Assembly: GCF_035222275.1 (NCBI RefSeq)
Contig: NW_026946359.1
Span: 5,952,001 to 6,016,000 of the forward strand
Length of the DNA stretch: 64,000 bases
Origin: Podospora bellae-mahoneyi
Lineage: Eukaryota; Ascomycota; Sordariomycetes; Sordariales; Podosporaceae
Reading direction: 5' to 3'
The position numbers were made by a program, and so were the translations under genes. The notes below the pieces were generated by a model. It had not been told where the DNA came from. It saw nothing but the letters and a program-made list of their open reading frames with translations, and did no database searches. This document shows positions 1 to 11,755 of the stretch, piece after piece. Numbering within the stretch: position 1 is the first letter of the stretch; every line of letters starts with the position of its first letter.

Positions 1-361
1 CCATGACAAGAAAAACCCTTTCAATGCCTCCACAAAAAGTCCCACAACAACCAAAGAATCTCACCTCGCCATCTCCTTACGGGCTTAATTGTGGGCGTTT
101 GCTCGCTCCTAGCGCCGATAACCGACAAAGGGACCCTATCACTTATCACATCGTCCAACAGTCAGAACAGGCGAAACAACAAGAGCTTCAATGCCTCCCT
201 TGGATGGACACATCATCCACCCAGAATATTCCACCAAAAGCCACATGTTGATACCTCAGACTGCTGCACCTTAATACCTGCCCACGAAGCCAGCGCAGAA
301 ACAACCTTCAACTAGCCCACCGCCTCAACCAAACTCCCTTATCTGGGGCAAATCCAACGGC

Positions 362-390
362 CACACACACACGCACACACACACACACAC
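362..390. repeat. (CA)n microsatellite
   Basis: An almost pure CA dinucleotide run with one interruption (CG at 372-373). It lies about 75 bp upstream of the start of the first gene, so it probably sits in its promoter or 5' leader. Confidence 0.9.
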
Positions 391-464
391 GCCGTCCGTC
401 ATAACACCTTCTCACTTTTTTTTTGGACTTCATGTCACCCCACACATCACCACAACAAACGATA

Positions 465-1510
465 ATGTGCTTCCACAAACGCATCCTCTTCGCCTGCAGC
501 CACTACGCCTGGCTCACGACGCCCGAAGCGACGATTCCTTGCGAGGTCGAGAGGAGGTTTCTAAGGGGTGGGATGCCCGAGTCTGATAATGATAACGAGA
601 ATGAGACTATGAGTGAGACTGGAGGTGGTTTTGACAAGCAAAATCTGCTGCCGGAGGAGGGGTGTAACCAAATGTGGTCTCATGGGTTTCACACCGTCAA
701 GGTTGGGGAGGATTGCAGAAGTTGTGCGTACAAACGAAGGAGGAAGGAGTCGATGATCGGGGAGGTGAAAGAGGTTATCAAGAGCTTGAGGGTGAACTTG
801 GAGAGGATAACGACGGGTGCGGAGCTGGGGCAGGAAATTGGTGATGAGGAGAACAACAGTTTTGACGAGGAAGATGATTGGGGTTTGACTGTGAGAAGTA
901 AAAATTCTGACTCGACGAGGAATTCAGCCGGGACGACGGGGTTTAAGTTGACGTCTTCGCCTGGGGGGTCGAGTGAGACTACGGGTACGGGTGATACTTC
1001 ACTGTCACTGGATGGTGAGAGGGATCATGGGTTGGTGAAAGAGCCTCTGCTGGGAAGGGATGACGGTGATGATGATGATGATGGTGAGAGGAAGCACGAA
1101 AGGATGGAAGAGGTAAGCTTTGTGTATGACCCCCAGCGGTGCGCCTTGGTGTTTTATCCTGCTGTCGCTGCTGTTGGGGTGTGAGAGTTGAGCAAGGCTG
1201 CGGGTTTTTTTTTTTTCGAGAGGACAGGAGGCTAAATGAACGGCAGGCAATCATGAAGAGAAGGGACCAGATGAGAAAGAGTGAGCTATTTGTTGACGGG
1301 ATGGAGATTGCGTCGACAATACCAGGAAATCTGAGGAGAGAGTGGAGAGAGAAGTGGCGCGAGACGGGTAATTGTGGGTATGAGCATGATTACAATAGGA
1401 AGTTGATGACAGGGAGGAGGGAGCCGCTTTTGCCCATGTTGGTTTCTATTCGACGACGGCGGCAGATATTGTTGGGAACTGGGTTTGACAGCTCGGTAAG
1501 AAGAGAATAA
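465..1510 (+). CDS. Unknown Cys/His-rich fungal protein (two exons)
   Basis: I do not recognise a named family. The ATG at 465 opens a protein beginning MCFHKRILFACSHYAW. An in-frame ATG at 432 would add 11 residues, but the 465 start gives the compact Cys/His N-terminus I expect for this kind of small fungal protein. Cys and His recur early (C2, H4, C11, H13, then C-N-Q-M-W-S-H-G-F-H and C-R-S-C around residues 70-90), which suggests metal binding. This is followed by a basic helix, then an acidic Ser/Thr/Asp-rich low-complexity stretch. The first ORF hits a donor GTAAGC at 1113 and would otherwise run into unlike sequence. A CAG acceptor at 1244-1246, preceded by GCTAAAT, restores a charged helical frame (AIMKRRDQMRKSELFVDG) to the stop at 1510, giving about 303 aa. 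An alternative AG at 1221-1222 is also in frame. The intron ends are inferred; the existence of the gene is fairly likely. Confidence 0.6.
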
Positions 1511-1940
1511 GGCTTTGGGAGGTGGCGCAACATTGATCATGGTGTGCGCGAAACGGTTTTGCATTGCTGGCGTTCGGTGGAGCGGGTTTTCGTGCTCGAG
1601 AAACCTGGATTCCTATATTTCCTATGGTAACTTTTTGGATTTACGGCGTACAAGGGAAAATTTGGCTCGAGCCCATGGACAGGGGTAGGTTGGCAATATA
1701 TCGACATTTCAATGTCTAATGAAATAATCTTTAAGAAGTGAAGCTATCGCCAAATCCCAAACAGGAAAACAATAAATGATGTGGCCCGTGCACATCCCGC
1801 CAAACCGGCGCTGATCCGCCGCTCCACCTGACAAAGCTCGGCACCCAGCTTAAGCTCCATCAGCCCCGAGTCCGCTGCAACCTCCAACCCGCCACCTCTG
1901 TTATAACGCGGGGAAGATCACCAATTCGACCGGACTGACC

Positions 1941-2831
1941 ATGCCATGGAGTCCAGGGTCCTCTTCGGCGCCGTCAGGCGGCAAAGACGACATTAAATCA
2001 AAACTATCCTCGTGGACCAAACCTATACGCGATCACCTCAGCGAAGGCAGCAACTGGATCGCACCTGTCATCGCCGCTGGTGCGACTGTGGGATTTTGGA
2101 GCTTCTACAAGACCTACCTCCGGCGCATCCCCAACAGCGCCCATGTTTCCCCGCGATACTTTCACCGGCGGAGCTTGTTTGGCAAGGTAACTAGTGTTGG
2201 GGATGGTGATGGGTTCCACTTGTATCATACACCAGGTGGGCGTTTGGCTGGCTGGGGCTGGCTGAGGACGGTGCCGAAGCTGAAGAAGGAATTGAAGGGG
2301 CAGACGGTACTTACTTCCTTGCAGAACGGGGTCTGAATATTTGGCTCATTCTGTGCGTCACAGATCCCCATCCGCATCGCCGGCGTCGACGCCCCCGAAG
2401 GCGGTCACTTTGGCCGAACCGCTCAGCCCTTTGCTGCCGAAGCACAAAAGTTTCTGGAGAGCCACATCCTCAACCGCCGAGTCCGCGCCTATGTTTGGAG
2501 ACGCGACCAATATGACAGAATCGTGGCCACCGTTTATGTCCGACGGCCGCCATTCTTTCAACGAAAAGACGTCTCGATGGAGCTGCTCAAGCAGGGATTC
2601 GCAACTACGTACGAGGCCAAGACGGGCGCTGAGTTTGGCGGGCCGTCCAAGGAGATCGAATACAAAGTTGTCGAGGAGGTGGCAAGACAGAAAGGGAAGG
2701 GGATGTGGTCCCTTGAGAAGGGAGGCGGGTTTTTCCACCCGAGCAAAAAAGCCCAGGCGATTGAGAGCCCGATGGCATACAAGAGGCGAGTGAAGCTAGC
2801 GGAGGAGCAGCAACGCAAGTTGGATCCGTGA
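1941..2831 (+). CDS. LCL3: Mitochondrial endonuclease LCL3, thermonuclease (SNase) fold
   Basis: This is the membrane-anchored, Ca-dependent nuclease family LCL3 of fungal mitochondria. Exon 1 is 1941-2306 (122 codons), the intron 2307-2363 (57 bp, GTACTT..CACAG) and exon 2 2364-2831, giving 277 aa. A hydrophobic segment at residues 39-60 ([20 protein letters not shown]) is the single N-terminal membrane anchor typical of LCL3. The nuclease domain starts with the DGDG metal-binding motif. It continues with [12 protein letters not shown], carrying the family Arg (R126) and Glu (E134), and QYDR with the second Arg (R174); these correspond to the three catalytic positions of staphylococcal nuclease. 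The C-terminus is Lys-rich. Exons join in phase 0 and the intact domain spans the junction, so the intron is well supported. The yeast name comes from a long-chronological-lifespan phenotype; the biological substrate is unclear. Confidence 0.93.
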
Positions 2832-5582
2832 ATATAGCGGAAGGCATGATGGAACGTTTTGATACCCATAACGAAGATATGTTGGTTCTGTTTCGAACAG
2901 AGCTGTTCCGCACAGCGATCACCATGAACCTCTTGCCGTCATTCATCAGAGTGGATTGTGGTTGTTTGATTCTCGCGAAGAAACGGTTGCTACCTCGACC
3001 ACAACGAAGAGCAAAGCTGGACATGTAGTCAAGAGGTTGTCTTATGCCGGGCTATACTATGCCATCCATGGTTTTATGGCCAGAATCTCATGACAACTGG
3101 TAATGTTTGTTTTAGTGCTGTTCATAGCACTGGTGCTCCCCGCCCACAATTGGTAGGTTTGTGGTTGTAGTAGAAACGAATCGACAGGACCAGAGCTTGG
3201 CATTGTTTTGCATAAGCCTCCCAATGCGCGTCCGCATCCCGGGTATCAGATCGTGCTTGACAGGCAACGCACGTGTGATCAGCACCGGAGATCTGTCAAG
3301 GCGATGGATGAGTGGTTCCGGACGACAGAGTACAGATCTGATAGAGCGGTATAGTAATAATGGTATGCTTATATTTCTGAGGTATAGAAACACTTCCCGC
3401 TTTCGATTACCAGGTTGACGGCAGAGCCACTCCGGTGGTCTACGACAGCTGCTGGGTTGCGGCGGTTGAGCTCACCGCCGAAACAACCCAGAAGCTTTCG
3501 GAAACACAAGTCGCGCACTAGCTGCCGGCGTGTGCGCAAGAGTTGAGGTGAAGCTTTCCAGATGAGATGACATCGAGCTCTGCAGCACAGTGGATCTTTC
3601 AAGATGCAAATCAATACCAACTCATGGCATTTCGAACAAAGGCCATCAAAAAAGACTCCAAAACCACATCGCGATGATGCTCAGTTGTATCTGAGGGATA
3701 AAGAAGCGGTTGAGTCAACCAACCCCTGCCAAGCCGCATCTTGATGCATGTCGGCCAATGAGATCGACGGTGCCATGTGGGAGCATCGAACGAACCCCGG
3801 GAACCCCCTGAGTCCGGCAGCGTGGAATGGCTCCAGTCGACGGCAGAGGACAAGCAGCGGTTTCCCCTCACCCATCCCGTTGGAATGTGAAAATCTTCCT
3901 TTTGTCTCCCAGGACGTAGAGGGGTTGAACAAACAAAACAAATCGGGGGGACACCTAGTGAGGACGACAGCGACACTCTTTTCTCTGCGGTAAACTTCCG
4001 GCTTCCATTCGTTCTTTTCTTGTTACATGCAGCCGGTCGGCACCCGAAACTTCAACTGCTCAAGCGACTCCTTACCTCACATTCTTTCGACGTGTTTTTT
4101 CTGCGCTCTGTGTTTGCGTTGCCGCTCATTCTGCCCCAATCGAAACCTCACACAGTAAGGGTGCAACCCCTGATCACCACCACAAGACACAAGTCTCTGA
4201 CAAGAGCACTCGCAACCCAGGGCTTTGCAACCCACGGCCCTACCGTTCGTTTATACCTGGCCAAATTGTCGTCACTCTCAATCGCGATCCGCAGTTACCG
4301 ATAATCGACGACTGCTACGCTCTATTTGGAGGCGTTGAAACCACCCAACCCACGGTCCACCTCCGACAATCATCTCTGAATAGCAACACGTCCCTTCTCA
4401 AAGGCAAAAGAGTGTATGACTCGGAGGCTTCTTTTTCGCCAGCGCGTACTTTTGTTGTTGGGCGGACGGACTGACATCTGACATCTGCTATCCACTGTGG
4501 CAGTTCCCCCCACCCTTTCTTTGGGCGGTCCGAAATCCAAATCATCGAGTCGGAAAGCGATCAGCAAAGTCCTAGCAAAACTCTGAGGGTTGCGTTGCTA
4601 GAAAATCCGAAGGTTCGTGCATCTGTTCAGTTTTTGCATTTCCCCGCCATCACCATCTTCAAGCACGCCTTCAAGACCCCCAAAACACGGAAGGCAAGGT
4701 ACCTAGCGTTTTTGCATCAGTGCAGCGTTCAGACCTCTCTCTACCCGGGACCTTCACCTTGACCCTCAGTGACCCTGCAGGAGCAATATCGAGCTGCGCG
4801 GGTCCGGTTTCTCAAGAGCGACCTCCGGATATCCACGGGGCTGGCCAGCCTGAGCTTGTTTTTCGCTGGGGAAAAGAGGCGGACAAGTCTCTGGAGACAT
4901 CTCAAGCTGTGAATGTTATCTCTTGTGAGAACAAGCAGGCTGCTTGATCACTTGCGATCTCATCCACTCACAAGCTGCACTTATCTTTTCTGGAACCTCT
5001 TGGGTACCTGGACCTTGCCTGTTGGGGTCTAGCGGGATTGCGCTGGCCAGTAGCAGCGCAACAGCTCAGGTACAGCGAAATTTGAATCCTCCACCCGCAG
5101 CAAAGCAACGCAACGGTAGGCGGGGACCAAGTTTGGTTCAGAAAACAGGCTGGCGCCCCAACACCTCCCACCCCAAGCTCCCACTCACATCCTTTTGTCG
5201 CGACTTTTGACGTCGTCATTTTGGCTTACCCCGTAGCCTTTTTAATTTTCTAGTTTCCGCCCTTTGTCACGCTCATTCCCGCAACTTATCTTTGACTTAC
5301 TCTGCGACGACTCCGTTTGCCGCCAATTTCAACCTCCACAATTCCTCTCGCGCTCTCGGCCGGGCCCTCGTGCGACAACCTCATTTAATTTCGACGCGCA
5401 CCCGATTTCACAACGTCACCGATCGACCCATATACCCGCAACAGCACCTTGATATGGCCCCTCATCCTTGACAGCTTGGACTACCCACCGATTGACCTCG
5501 AGCACATCGCCTGCTCGCCGGTCTCCAAGCACATTCTTACTTTTCTTCTTAATTAATACTCAAATCACCAAATCGCTACGAG
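2832..5582. other. Intergenic region with RAX2 promoter and leader
   Basis: I see no convincing gene here. The ORFs are short, overlap on both strands and show no third-position bias or recognisable motif. From about 4000 the plus strand becomes pyrimidine-rich (CT/TC tracts, for example 4020-4140 and 5290-5520), as is typical of fungal promoters and 5' leaders. This fits a long leader for the RAX2 gene that starts at 5583. Confidence 0.6.
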
Positions 5583-8500
5583 ATGCGGTTACCATCACGG
5601 CGGCACCATGCCGCGCCACGACGAATGACCACGACTTCGGTCTTTTTACTTCTCGCCTTGTCGTCATTGTCGAGCGCCATCACATTCACCCCAGCTCCTG
5701 CGGCAAACCTCGACTTCTCCAAACTCGGCCGAGTAGCTCTGGCCGGTGACTTCTCGGGGATTTCGCTCTACGAATTCGAGGGGCAGAATGAGAGGCCATA
5801 CAGCACCAATGGCAGCGAACAGCTCCTCGCGAGGATGCCCAATGGCGCCTTCGCCCCAGTCGCCAACACCGACGCGACGATCAGAACAATGTGCGCCTTC
5901 GAGGTCGGCGGACGTACTGTTGTGATGGTTGGCGGGAATTTCACGAGCATTGGAGCGGTTGACTCCGAGGTTCAGCAGTCGCCTGGCATGGCACTTTTCG
6001 ACCCAGCGACAGCCGAGATTACGCCCTTACCGGGGCTCTCTGGCCAGGTCAATGCAGTGCTGTGCGATCAGCAAGCAAATATTGTGTATGTCGGTGGAAG
6101 CTTTGTGGGTGCGAACTCAACCAATGCGATTGCTTGGCAAGGAGAATCACAAACATGGACGAATCTCCCATTTGCGGGGTTTAATGGACCGGTAGCGTCG
6201 ATAAGCAAGGCGTCCAACGGGAACATCATCTTCGGCGGCAGTTTCACGGGTCTGGGAAATGCGAGTGCTCCTAGCACGCCAGATGGCCAAGTCATCAACC
6301 TGTCGACAGCAAGCATTAGCAGCGGTTCTTCGACTTCTACCCAGGGTTTCAGTGATCCGAGGAATATCATTTGCAAGACTGGCGGAGCTGACGGCGCAGG
6401 AAGCACCTGGTTGCTCCAGGACGGCACCCCGGGCTTCTGGTCCGCCAAGTTCGGATTCGGATTCCAGCCCACCAAATTACGCCTTTACAACACTCGCCAG
6501 GATGGCAGGGGAACACAGACATGGCGGTTCACGGCTCTGCCCATCAACGGGATTATGAACTTCACCTATATCGACCCAGCCACCCAGACAAATAAGAGCT
6601 GCACGAGCGAATGCCCACTCAGCAACCACCCGGATCTCAAATTTCAAGATTTCCACTTTGTCAATGTCATTGGCATGAACGAGTTCCGCATCGACATTTC
6701 GAGGTTCTACGGCAGTGGTGGGGGTTTGAACGGGATTGAACTGTTCGCGGACGATATCTACTCGTATGCCATCAACGATTTCAACGAGCCAGCATGCGCA
6801 GGCGGCGAATTCCCATCGGAAGCGACTATCACTGGACCTTGGACAGCTACGCCTTCTCAACAAAGCACCTCTGAATATCTTACTGCCCGCCTTACTGGAC
6901 CTATTACTAATACTTCGGCGTCTGTGGTGTTCACTCCGGATATTCGGGAATCCGGCCACTACTCGCTCAACCTTTACACCCCTGGTTGTTTGCAGGACAA
7001 CACGTGCTCTACCCGTGGCCGTGTCAAGCTTACCGGACAGATGACAGCTGATCGCACCAAGAGTGAGCCAATCGACCTGGATCTCTACCAGACCAACAAC
7101 TATGACAAGTACGACCAGATTTACTTCGGCGCCGTCGATGCTAGCTCAGGTAGCTTCCGTCCCCGTGTCACCATGACCCCTCTTGCCGGACAGTCCTTGG
7201 ACGAGATGACGTTTGTCGCACAGCGCATTGGCTTCACCTTGATTAATAGCACAGGTGGTCTGAATGGGCTGTACGAGTACACGCCTGGCAGAGCAGTCAA
7301 TGCGAGCGATTTCATGAGCTCTGCTTTCAACCGCTTGGGAGCTAGTTTCAGGACCGGCTCCGTCGTTAACGCTCTTGCGACGGCAGGTGACACCACCTAT
7401 ATTGCTGGCAACTTTAGCGCCGGCAATGTTCGAAACATCGTTGCACTGCAGGGCAATGACGCCAACCCCAGACAGCTCGGTGGCACTCTGAATGGCGAGG
7501 TCGAGTCGTTGTTTCTTAACGGGACCAACCTCTTTGTGGGTGGCGGTTTTAACGGCACTGTCAGCGGCTCCTCAACTGGGCTAAGCAATGTTGCGGTTTA
7601 CGATACCTCGAGCCGCACCTGGCGTCCCCTGGGCGCTGGCGTCAACGGAATTGTCCAGCACGTGGTTGGTATGACCATGAACATCACCAGCTCGACACCT
7701 GAACTTGTGGTTGCCGTCAATGGAGATTTCGATCAGCTGCGGGCTTTTGGCAACAGTCCGGCTGTTGAGGTGGAGGGGTTTGGCATCTGGGTTCCCTCTC
7801 AAGGGAATTGGTTGCAGAACTTGGACCTGCCGGTTGAGTTGATTGAAGGAATATTGTCAGCCTCGATTCTCAACGTTGACAGCGAAACCTCCCTCTATGC
7901 CGGCTCGCTTGTCTCCAGGGCTCTTGGCGCCTCGGGAGCCGCGATCCTGGGCGAGGATCTCAGCCGCTTCCCTGTCAAGATCCGCCCTACTCCAACTGCC
8001 TCCAGCACCAGTGCTCTGTCGAAGCGAGATGATGCCCTGGCGGATAAGGGTCTGTCGGGCATCGTCACTGGCGTTTTCGACTCTAGCAACAGCAGAAACC
8101 TCACCATTCTGGGCGGGCACTTTACTGCTACAGATAGCGACGGTTCCGAAATCCACAATCTCGCCATTATTGATGGCGCTGATGGTGATAAGGTCTCTGG
8201 CTTCGGGCAAGAAATCGCCCAGAACTCGACATTTGTCGCCTTGGCTGTGCACGGAGATACTCTATTTGCTGGTGGCAAAGTGAGGGGCAATGTGAACGGT
8301 GTCAATGTCAGCGGGCTTATCACCTACAACCTCGCCAGCAAGTCCTTCAACACCCAACCCCAAGCCTTATCTGGCGATAATGGCACAGTTTCTGCTATTG
8401 CCGTGCGTGGTACCACTGGCGATGTGTACGTCGGAGGATCCTTTAGATCGGCTGGCTCTTTGGGTTGCAACGGTGTCTGCTTCTATAGCACCGCTTCGTC

Positions 8501-9299
8501 TCAGTGGATTCAGCCTGGACAGAACATGGCCGGTGCTGTTCACTCGCTGATGTGGATTTCCGACAACATCTTGCTTGCTGGCGGCAACCTCACAGTCAAC
8601 AACACCGTCTCGACTTTCCTTGCCACCTACAACACCGAAACCCAAACCTGGGACAACTATCCCGGCGCCAGCAACCTTCCTGGCCCAGTCTCGGCCCTCA
8701 CCAAGGGCAACAACGAGGGCACTCACATCTGGGCTACTGGCATCAATACCAATGGCACAGTCTACCTGGCCAAGTCGGATGGCACCACCTGGCGTTTCGC
8801 CGACGAGTCTCTCGAGGCTGGCACAGATATCCGTGGTCTCCAAATATTTTCTCTCACCTCTTCTCACGACAACACTGACCTGATCGATTCCAGCGAGGCT
8901 CTGATGCTTACTGGTTCTATCGTCCTTCCCGGCTTCGGCACAGCATCCGCCGTCCTTTTCGACGGTCAAGATTTCAGGCCATATGCCCTCACCAGCAACC
9001 GCGGCAACACTGCCGGTACTATTTCCCGCATCTTCACTGAGCACAGCAACTTCTTTGACAAGGGCGGTTCACCACTGCCGCTTGTCTTTGTCGTGCTCAT
9101 CGGCTTGGGCATCTCCCTGGCGTTGATGCTGTTGATTGTTGTGGCTGGCTTGCTTCTTGATAGGCTACGCAAGAAGCGCGAGGGGTATGTTCCTGCTCCA
9201 ACATCCATGTATGACCGTGGGAGCGGCATTCAAAGGATACCGCCTCATGAGCTGTTGGAGAACTTGAGCAAGGGCCGGTCAGGGGCTCCTCAGGTTTAG
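5583..9299 (+). CDS. RAX2: Rax2-like cortical polarity protein
   Basis: Single-exon ORF of 1238 codons. Rax2 is a type I membrane glycoprotein of the cell cortex that marks sites of polarised growth: bud-site selection in yeast, hyphal tip and septum positioning in filamentous fungi. What shows it: a cleavable signal peptide in the first 33 residues (hydrophobic core VFLLLALSSLSSA); a very long extracellular region with repeated blade-like segments of the type V-x-V-G-G-x-F (for example VMVGGNFTS, VYVGGSFVG, LLAGGNLTV); and many N-x-S/T glycosylation sites. A single transmembrane helix lies at about residues 1165-1192, followed by a short basic cytosolic tail of about 45 residues with KKREGYVP. 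Length matches fungal Rax2 proteins (about 1200). The first ATG is at 5583; the second at 5625 (MTTTSVFLL) would leave a more compact signal peptide and may be the real start. No intron is needed. Confidence 0.95.
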   Translation: MRLPSRRHHAAPRRMTTTSVFLLLALSSLSSAITFTPAPAANLDFSKLGRVALAGDFSGISLYEFEGQNERPYSTNGSEQLLARMPNGAFAPVANTDATIRTMCAFEVGGRTVVMVGGNFTSIGAVDSEVQQSPGMALFDPATAEITPLPGLSGQVNAVLCDQQANIVYVGGSFVGANSTNAIAWQGESQTWTNLPFAGFNGPVASISKASNGNIIFGGSFTGLGNASAPSTPDGQVINLSTASISSGSSTSTQGFSDPRNIICKTGGADGAGSTWLLQDGTPGFWSAKFGFGFQPTKLRLYNTRQDGRGTQTWRFTALPINGIMNFTYIDPATQTNKSCTSECPLSNHPDLKFQDFHFVNVIGMNEFRIDISRFYGSGGGLNGIELFADDIYSYAINDFNEPACAGGEFPSEATITGPWTATPSQQSTSEYLTARLTGPITNTSASVVFTPDIRESGHYSLNLYTPGCLQDNTCSTRGRVKLTGQMTADRTKSEPIDLDLYQTNNYDKYDQIYFGAVDASSGSFRPRVTMTPLAGQSLDEMTFVAQRIGFTLINSTGGLNGLYEYTPGRAVNASDFMSSAFNRLGASFRTGSVVNALATAGDTTYIAGNFSAGNVRNIVALQGNDANPRQLGGTLNGEVESLFLNGTNLFVGGGFNGTVSGSSTGLSNVAVYDTSSRTWRPLGAGVNGIVQHVVGMTMNITSSTPELVVAVNGDFDQLRAFGNSPAVEVEGFGIWVPSQGNWLQNLDLPVELIEGILSASILNVDSETSLYAGSLVSRALGASGAAILGEDLSRFPVKIRPTPTASSTSALSKRDDALADKGLSGIVTGVFDSSNSRNLTILGGHFTATDSDGSEIHNLAIIDGADGDKVSGFGQEIAQNSTFVALAVHGDTLFAGGKVRGNVNGVNVSGLITYNLASKSFNTQPQALSGDNGTVSAIAVRGTTGDVYVGGSFRSAGSLGCNGVCFYSTASSQWIQPGQNMAGAVHSLMWISDNILLAGGNLTVNNTVSTFLATYNTETQTWDNYPGASNLPGPVSALTKGNNEGTHIWATGINTNGTVYLAKSDGTTWRFADESLEAGTDIRGLQIFSLTSSHDNTDLIDSSEALMLTGSIVLPGFGTASAVLFDGQDFRPYALTSNRGNTAGTISRIFTEHSNFFDKGGSPLPLVFVVLIGLGISLALMLLIVVAGLLLDRLRKKREGYVPAPTSMYDRGSGIQRIPPHELLENLSKGRSGAPQV

Positions 9300-10346
9300 A
9301 GAAGGTTTAAAAAGAGAGAAAAGAGTTTCATGCCGCGCATATCTGGGTCTGGGTTTGATGGCGTTACAGCGTTTACAAAAAAGGGGTGCAATACAAAGGG
9401 TCCTGATACCACTGGTTTCTTTTTTATTTTCTTTTTGTTTTAAAGACGGGGTTTCAGCATTTGGCGTTTGGAATTTTCGTATTGATGAGCATCACATCAT
9501 ACCAAGGCCGTCTATGAGAGGGGGTACACCATCATGGGAAGGAGGAGAAGGGGGAAGATAATGGTAGGAGGGGGGCAGAGCAAAGTGGGCTTTTATTTCG
9601 TTTCTTACCCATCATTTGGCGTTTACGTCCAGATTTGTTTTTGACTTTCGATTCTTTACATCTTACAGTACTTTACCGCCTTTCTCTTGACGAAGCAAAT
9701 GTCTTGACGATAGCTGTGAGTCGACGGGGAGGGTGGATGAAGGGTTAGCAACGGCTTTTTTCTTTCGATTCTTAATGTTTAACCTTGTAACTATACTACC
9801 CACATACCCTACCCTCTCTGTACCATTTTCCCGACGCCAAGAAAAGGAGTGAGATGAAAAGGGGAGGTGGGAGAGAGATAGGAGGGACAGGACAAATTTT
9901 GAGGGGAAAGGGAGGGGGAGAACTTATGTGTTATTATATTATTTGGGGCTTTGTAGATAGCTTTTTTGGGTGTGTGGAGGTGAGAGGGGTTAGCTCTGGG
10001 AGGAGTAGGAGAGAATAGAAGATGGTGTATCTTACCTGCTTGATGCCTTTGATCAGTGCTTGTGGTCTTGTGTGTGCATTTCAGTATTTACTCGGGATCT
10101 CGCCGATGTCTACCATTTGGTCAAGTCTTTGTCGCGCACGTCACCACCTCAATCGACCTACACAGCATCGGTTCCATCGTTTCCACCTTGTGCCATGACT
10201 CAAGTGTTAGGCAATTCTGGACAGCTTGTTCTTTTCATTGAAATGTATCACAAAAATGGTTTTCAGCCCTGAAAGAAGGTTGGTCGCTGACCGAGTCATG
10301 AAACACAAAATCACTCACCAAACTCCACATCAACAACACCCACAAA
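9300..10346. other. RAX2 3' region and spacer
   Basis: No gene is visible. The sequence has T-rich and G/A-rich low-complexity tracts (for example 9420-9450 and 9830-9930), consistent with a 3' UTR and polyadenylation zone, followed by the flank of the tRNA gene. Confidence 0.6.
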
Positions 10347-10448
10347 GCCCGATTAGCTCAGCTGGTTAGAGCGTCGTACTAATATTGCTCTCTCAGAGTC
10401 AATATCAAGTCTATGCGAAGGTCAACAGTTCAATCCTGTTATTGGGCA
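10347..10448 (+). tRNA. tRNA-Ile (anticodon AAT) with 28-nt intron
   Basis: A full cloverleaf can be folded. The acceptor stem GCCCGAT pairs with ATTGGGC (one G-U); the D stem is GCTC/GAGC; the anticodon stem TCGTA pairs with TGCGA; the loop is CTAATA plus A with anticodon AAT at 10381-10383. The variable loop is AGGTC, the T stem AACAG/CTGTT with loop TTCAATC, and the discriminator base is A. The intron at 10385-10412 sits at the canonical position after base 37. Within the precursor CAATAT (10400-10405) can pair with ATATTG (10382-10387), which covers part of the anticodon, as is usual for eukaryotic pre-tRNA introns. The mature length is 74 nt. The CCA end is not encoded, as expected for a nuclear gene. 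Confidence 0.9.
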
Positions 10449-11390
10449 ATTCCACTCTCTTTTGGTAATGAATGTGGGGTGGTGTTGGCTTTTTTGAGTG
10501 ATGATGTTTAGGGGTTCCCTTGATGTGTTGGGTAAGGTAGCTGGCAGTTGTGAGAGATTACATTGAGGAAGGGGCTTGATGTATGCATTGTTAGCTGCTC
10601 CAAGAGCTTTGCTCTGTTGTCTTGCTCAGTTGGTTCAGTTTCTAGTGCTGGTCTTGAATCGGGTAATTGTGACGGGGCAAACTGCAGTCCAACAAGGTGT
10701 TGAGGATGGGTGAAATATTTCAATACAGTCTTTGAAGGCAATGGCTAGGTAGGCTTTTATCGAGAGATGGCTGACTTTGTTTGCCGAGTTGTGGAGTTGC
10801 CATTGGGGGAGGTTGAACTTGGTGGAAAATGCTGGGATTCTCCCATCATGCTCACACAGAACCTGATGTCTTGATTTAAGCATGGAGCAATAATTGTATC
10901 TTGGGTAGCTCTATCCAGGATGGTGGGTTAAAGTGGTAATGTGAGAATGTGGTAATTTGTGAATGTGCTGATGGACACTTGTGTAAATCTATTAAAGAGA
11001 ACAGGTTTACCGCCTCTCTTCCCGAGAGCAAATAGACATCATGATACGCGTGAACTCAGTTTCTATTATCCTAAAAAAGCAGATTCAAGGGGGGAGAGAT
11101 TCTACTTTGCAGCTCATATTACCTCTCAGGTACTTTTACTCTCCTCTATCGTTGACCTAACATGGCAAAATCTAGTGTTGAGTATCTGGGAGAGGTGGAG
11201 TTATTTGAGTTACTCTTCACTCTGCTCTCTCTTTACATGATACATCAGAAAGATACTGTATATGAAGAGAATCGCTGGCGGGATGCGATGCTGTGAGGTG
11301 GGCATCTGTCAGTGACCAGGCAACTGGGGCAGAAATGATTGCTCCTGCCAGTTCGAAGTCTATCTGGGCACTTGGGGAAAGGACTATTGA

Positions 11391-11460
11391 GACAGAAGGC
11401 AAGAGCTATCGTGACAAGAAGGCAGGAGCCACTGTAACAGGAGGCAAGAGCCATCATGGA
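11391..11460. repeat. Three imperfect 22-24 bp tandem repeats
   Basis: Three adjacent copies of a unit close to GACARGARGGCARGAGCYAY, at 11391-11412, 11413-11436 and 11437-11460. They differ from each other at several positions. Confidence 0.7.
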
Positions 11461-11504
11461 GTGAGGAGAGGTCCTTCTGTCATTTTCTTTATTAGGCGTG
11501 GATG

Positions 11505-11755
11505 AAAATCGCAAAGGGGTTCTGTTAAAACTGGTTTCCCACAAAGAGGTCAGTCCAAAGAGGTCCCGCCAGAAGGGGTCGTGTGAAAAGGGGTCCTCCC
11601 AAAAAAAAGAGGTCTGTTAAGAAGGGGCCTGTTCAACTGAAGTAAGCTATCAATCAATAAGGATCAATCTAGACTGGTTCCAACCAGAAGAGGTCAGGCA
11701 AAAAGAGTCAGGCAAAGGGGACTCAGTAGAAGCAGGTCTAGACCAACAAAAAAGG
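11505..11755. repeat. Degenerate purine-rich repeat field (core AARRGGTC)
   Basis: A core of the form AAGAGGTC or AAGGGGTC recurs every 13-25 bp, at least eight times, separated by variable CCA/CAG spacers (for example near 11511, 11544, 11558, 11571, 11585, 11606 and 11684). No coding frame runs through it. It looks like an old, decayed minisatellite continuing from the 22-24 bp repeats just upstream. Confidence 0.6.
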
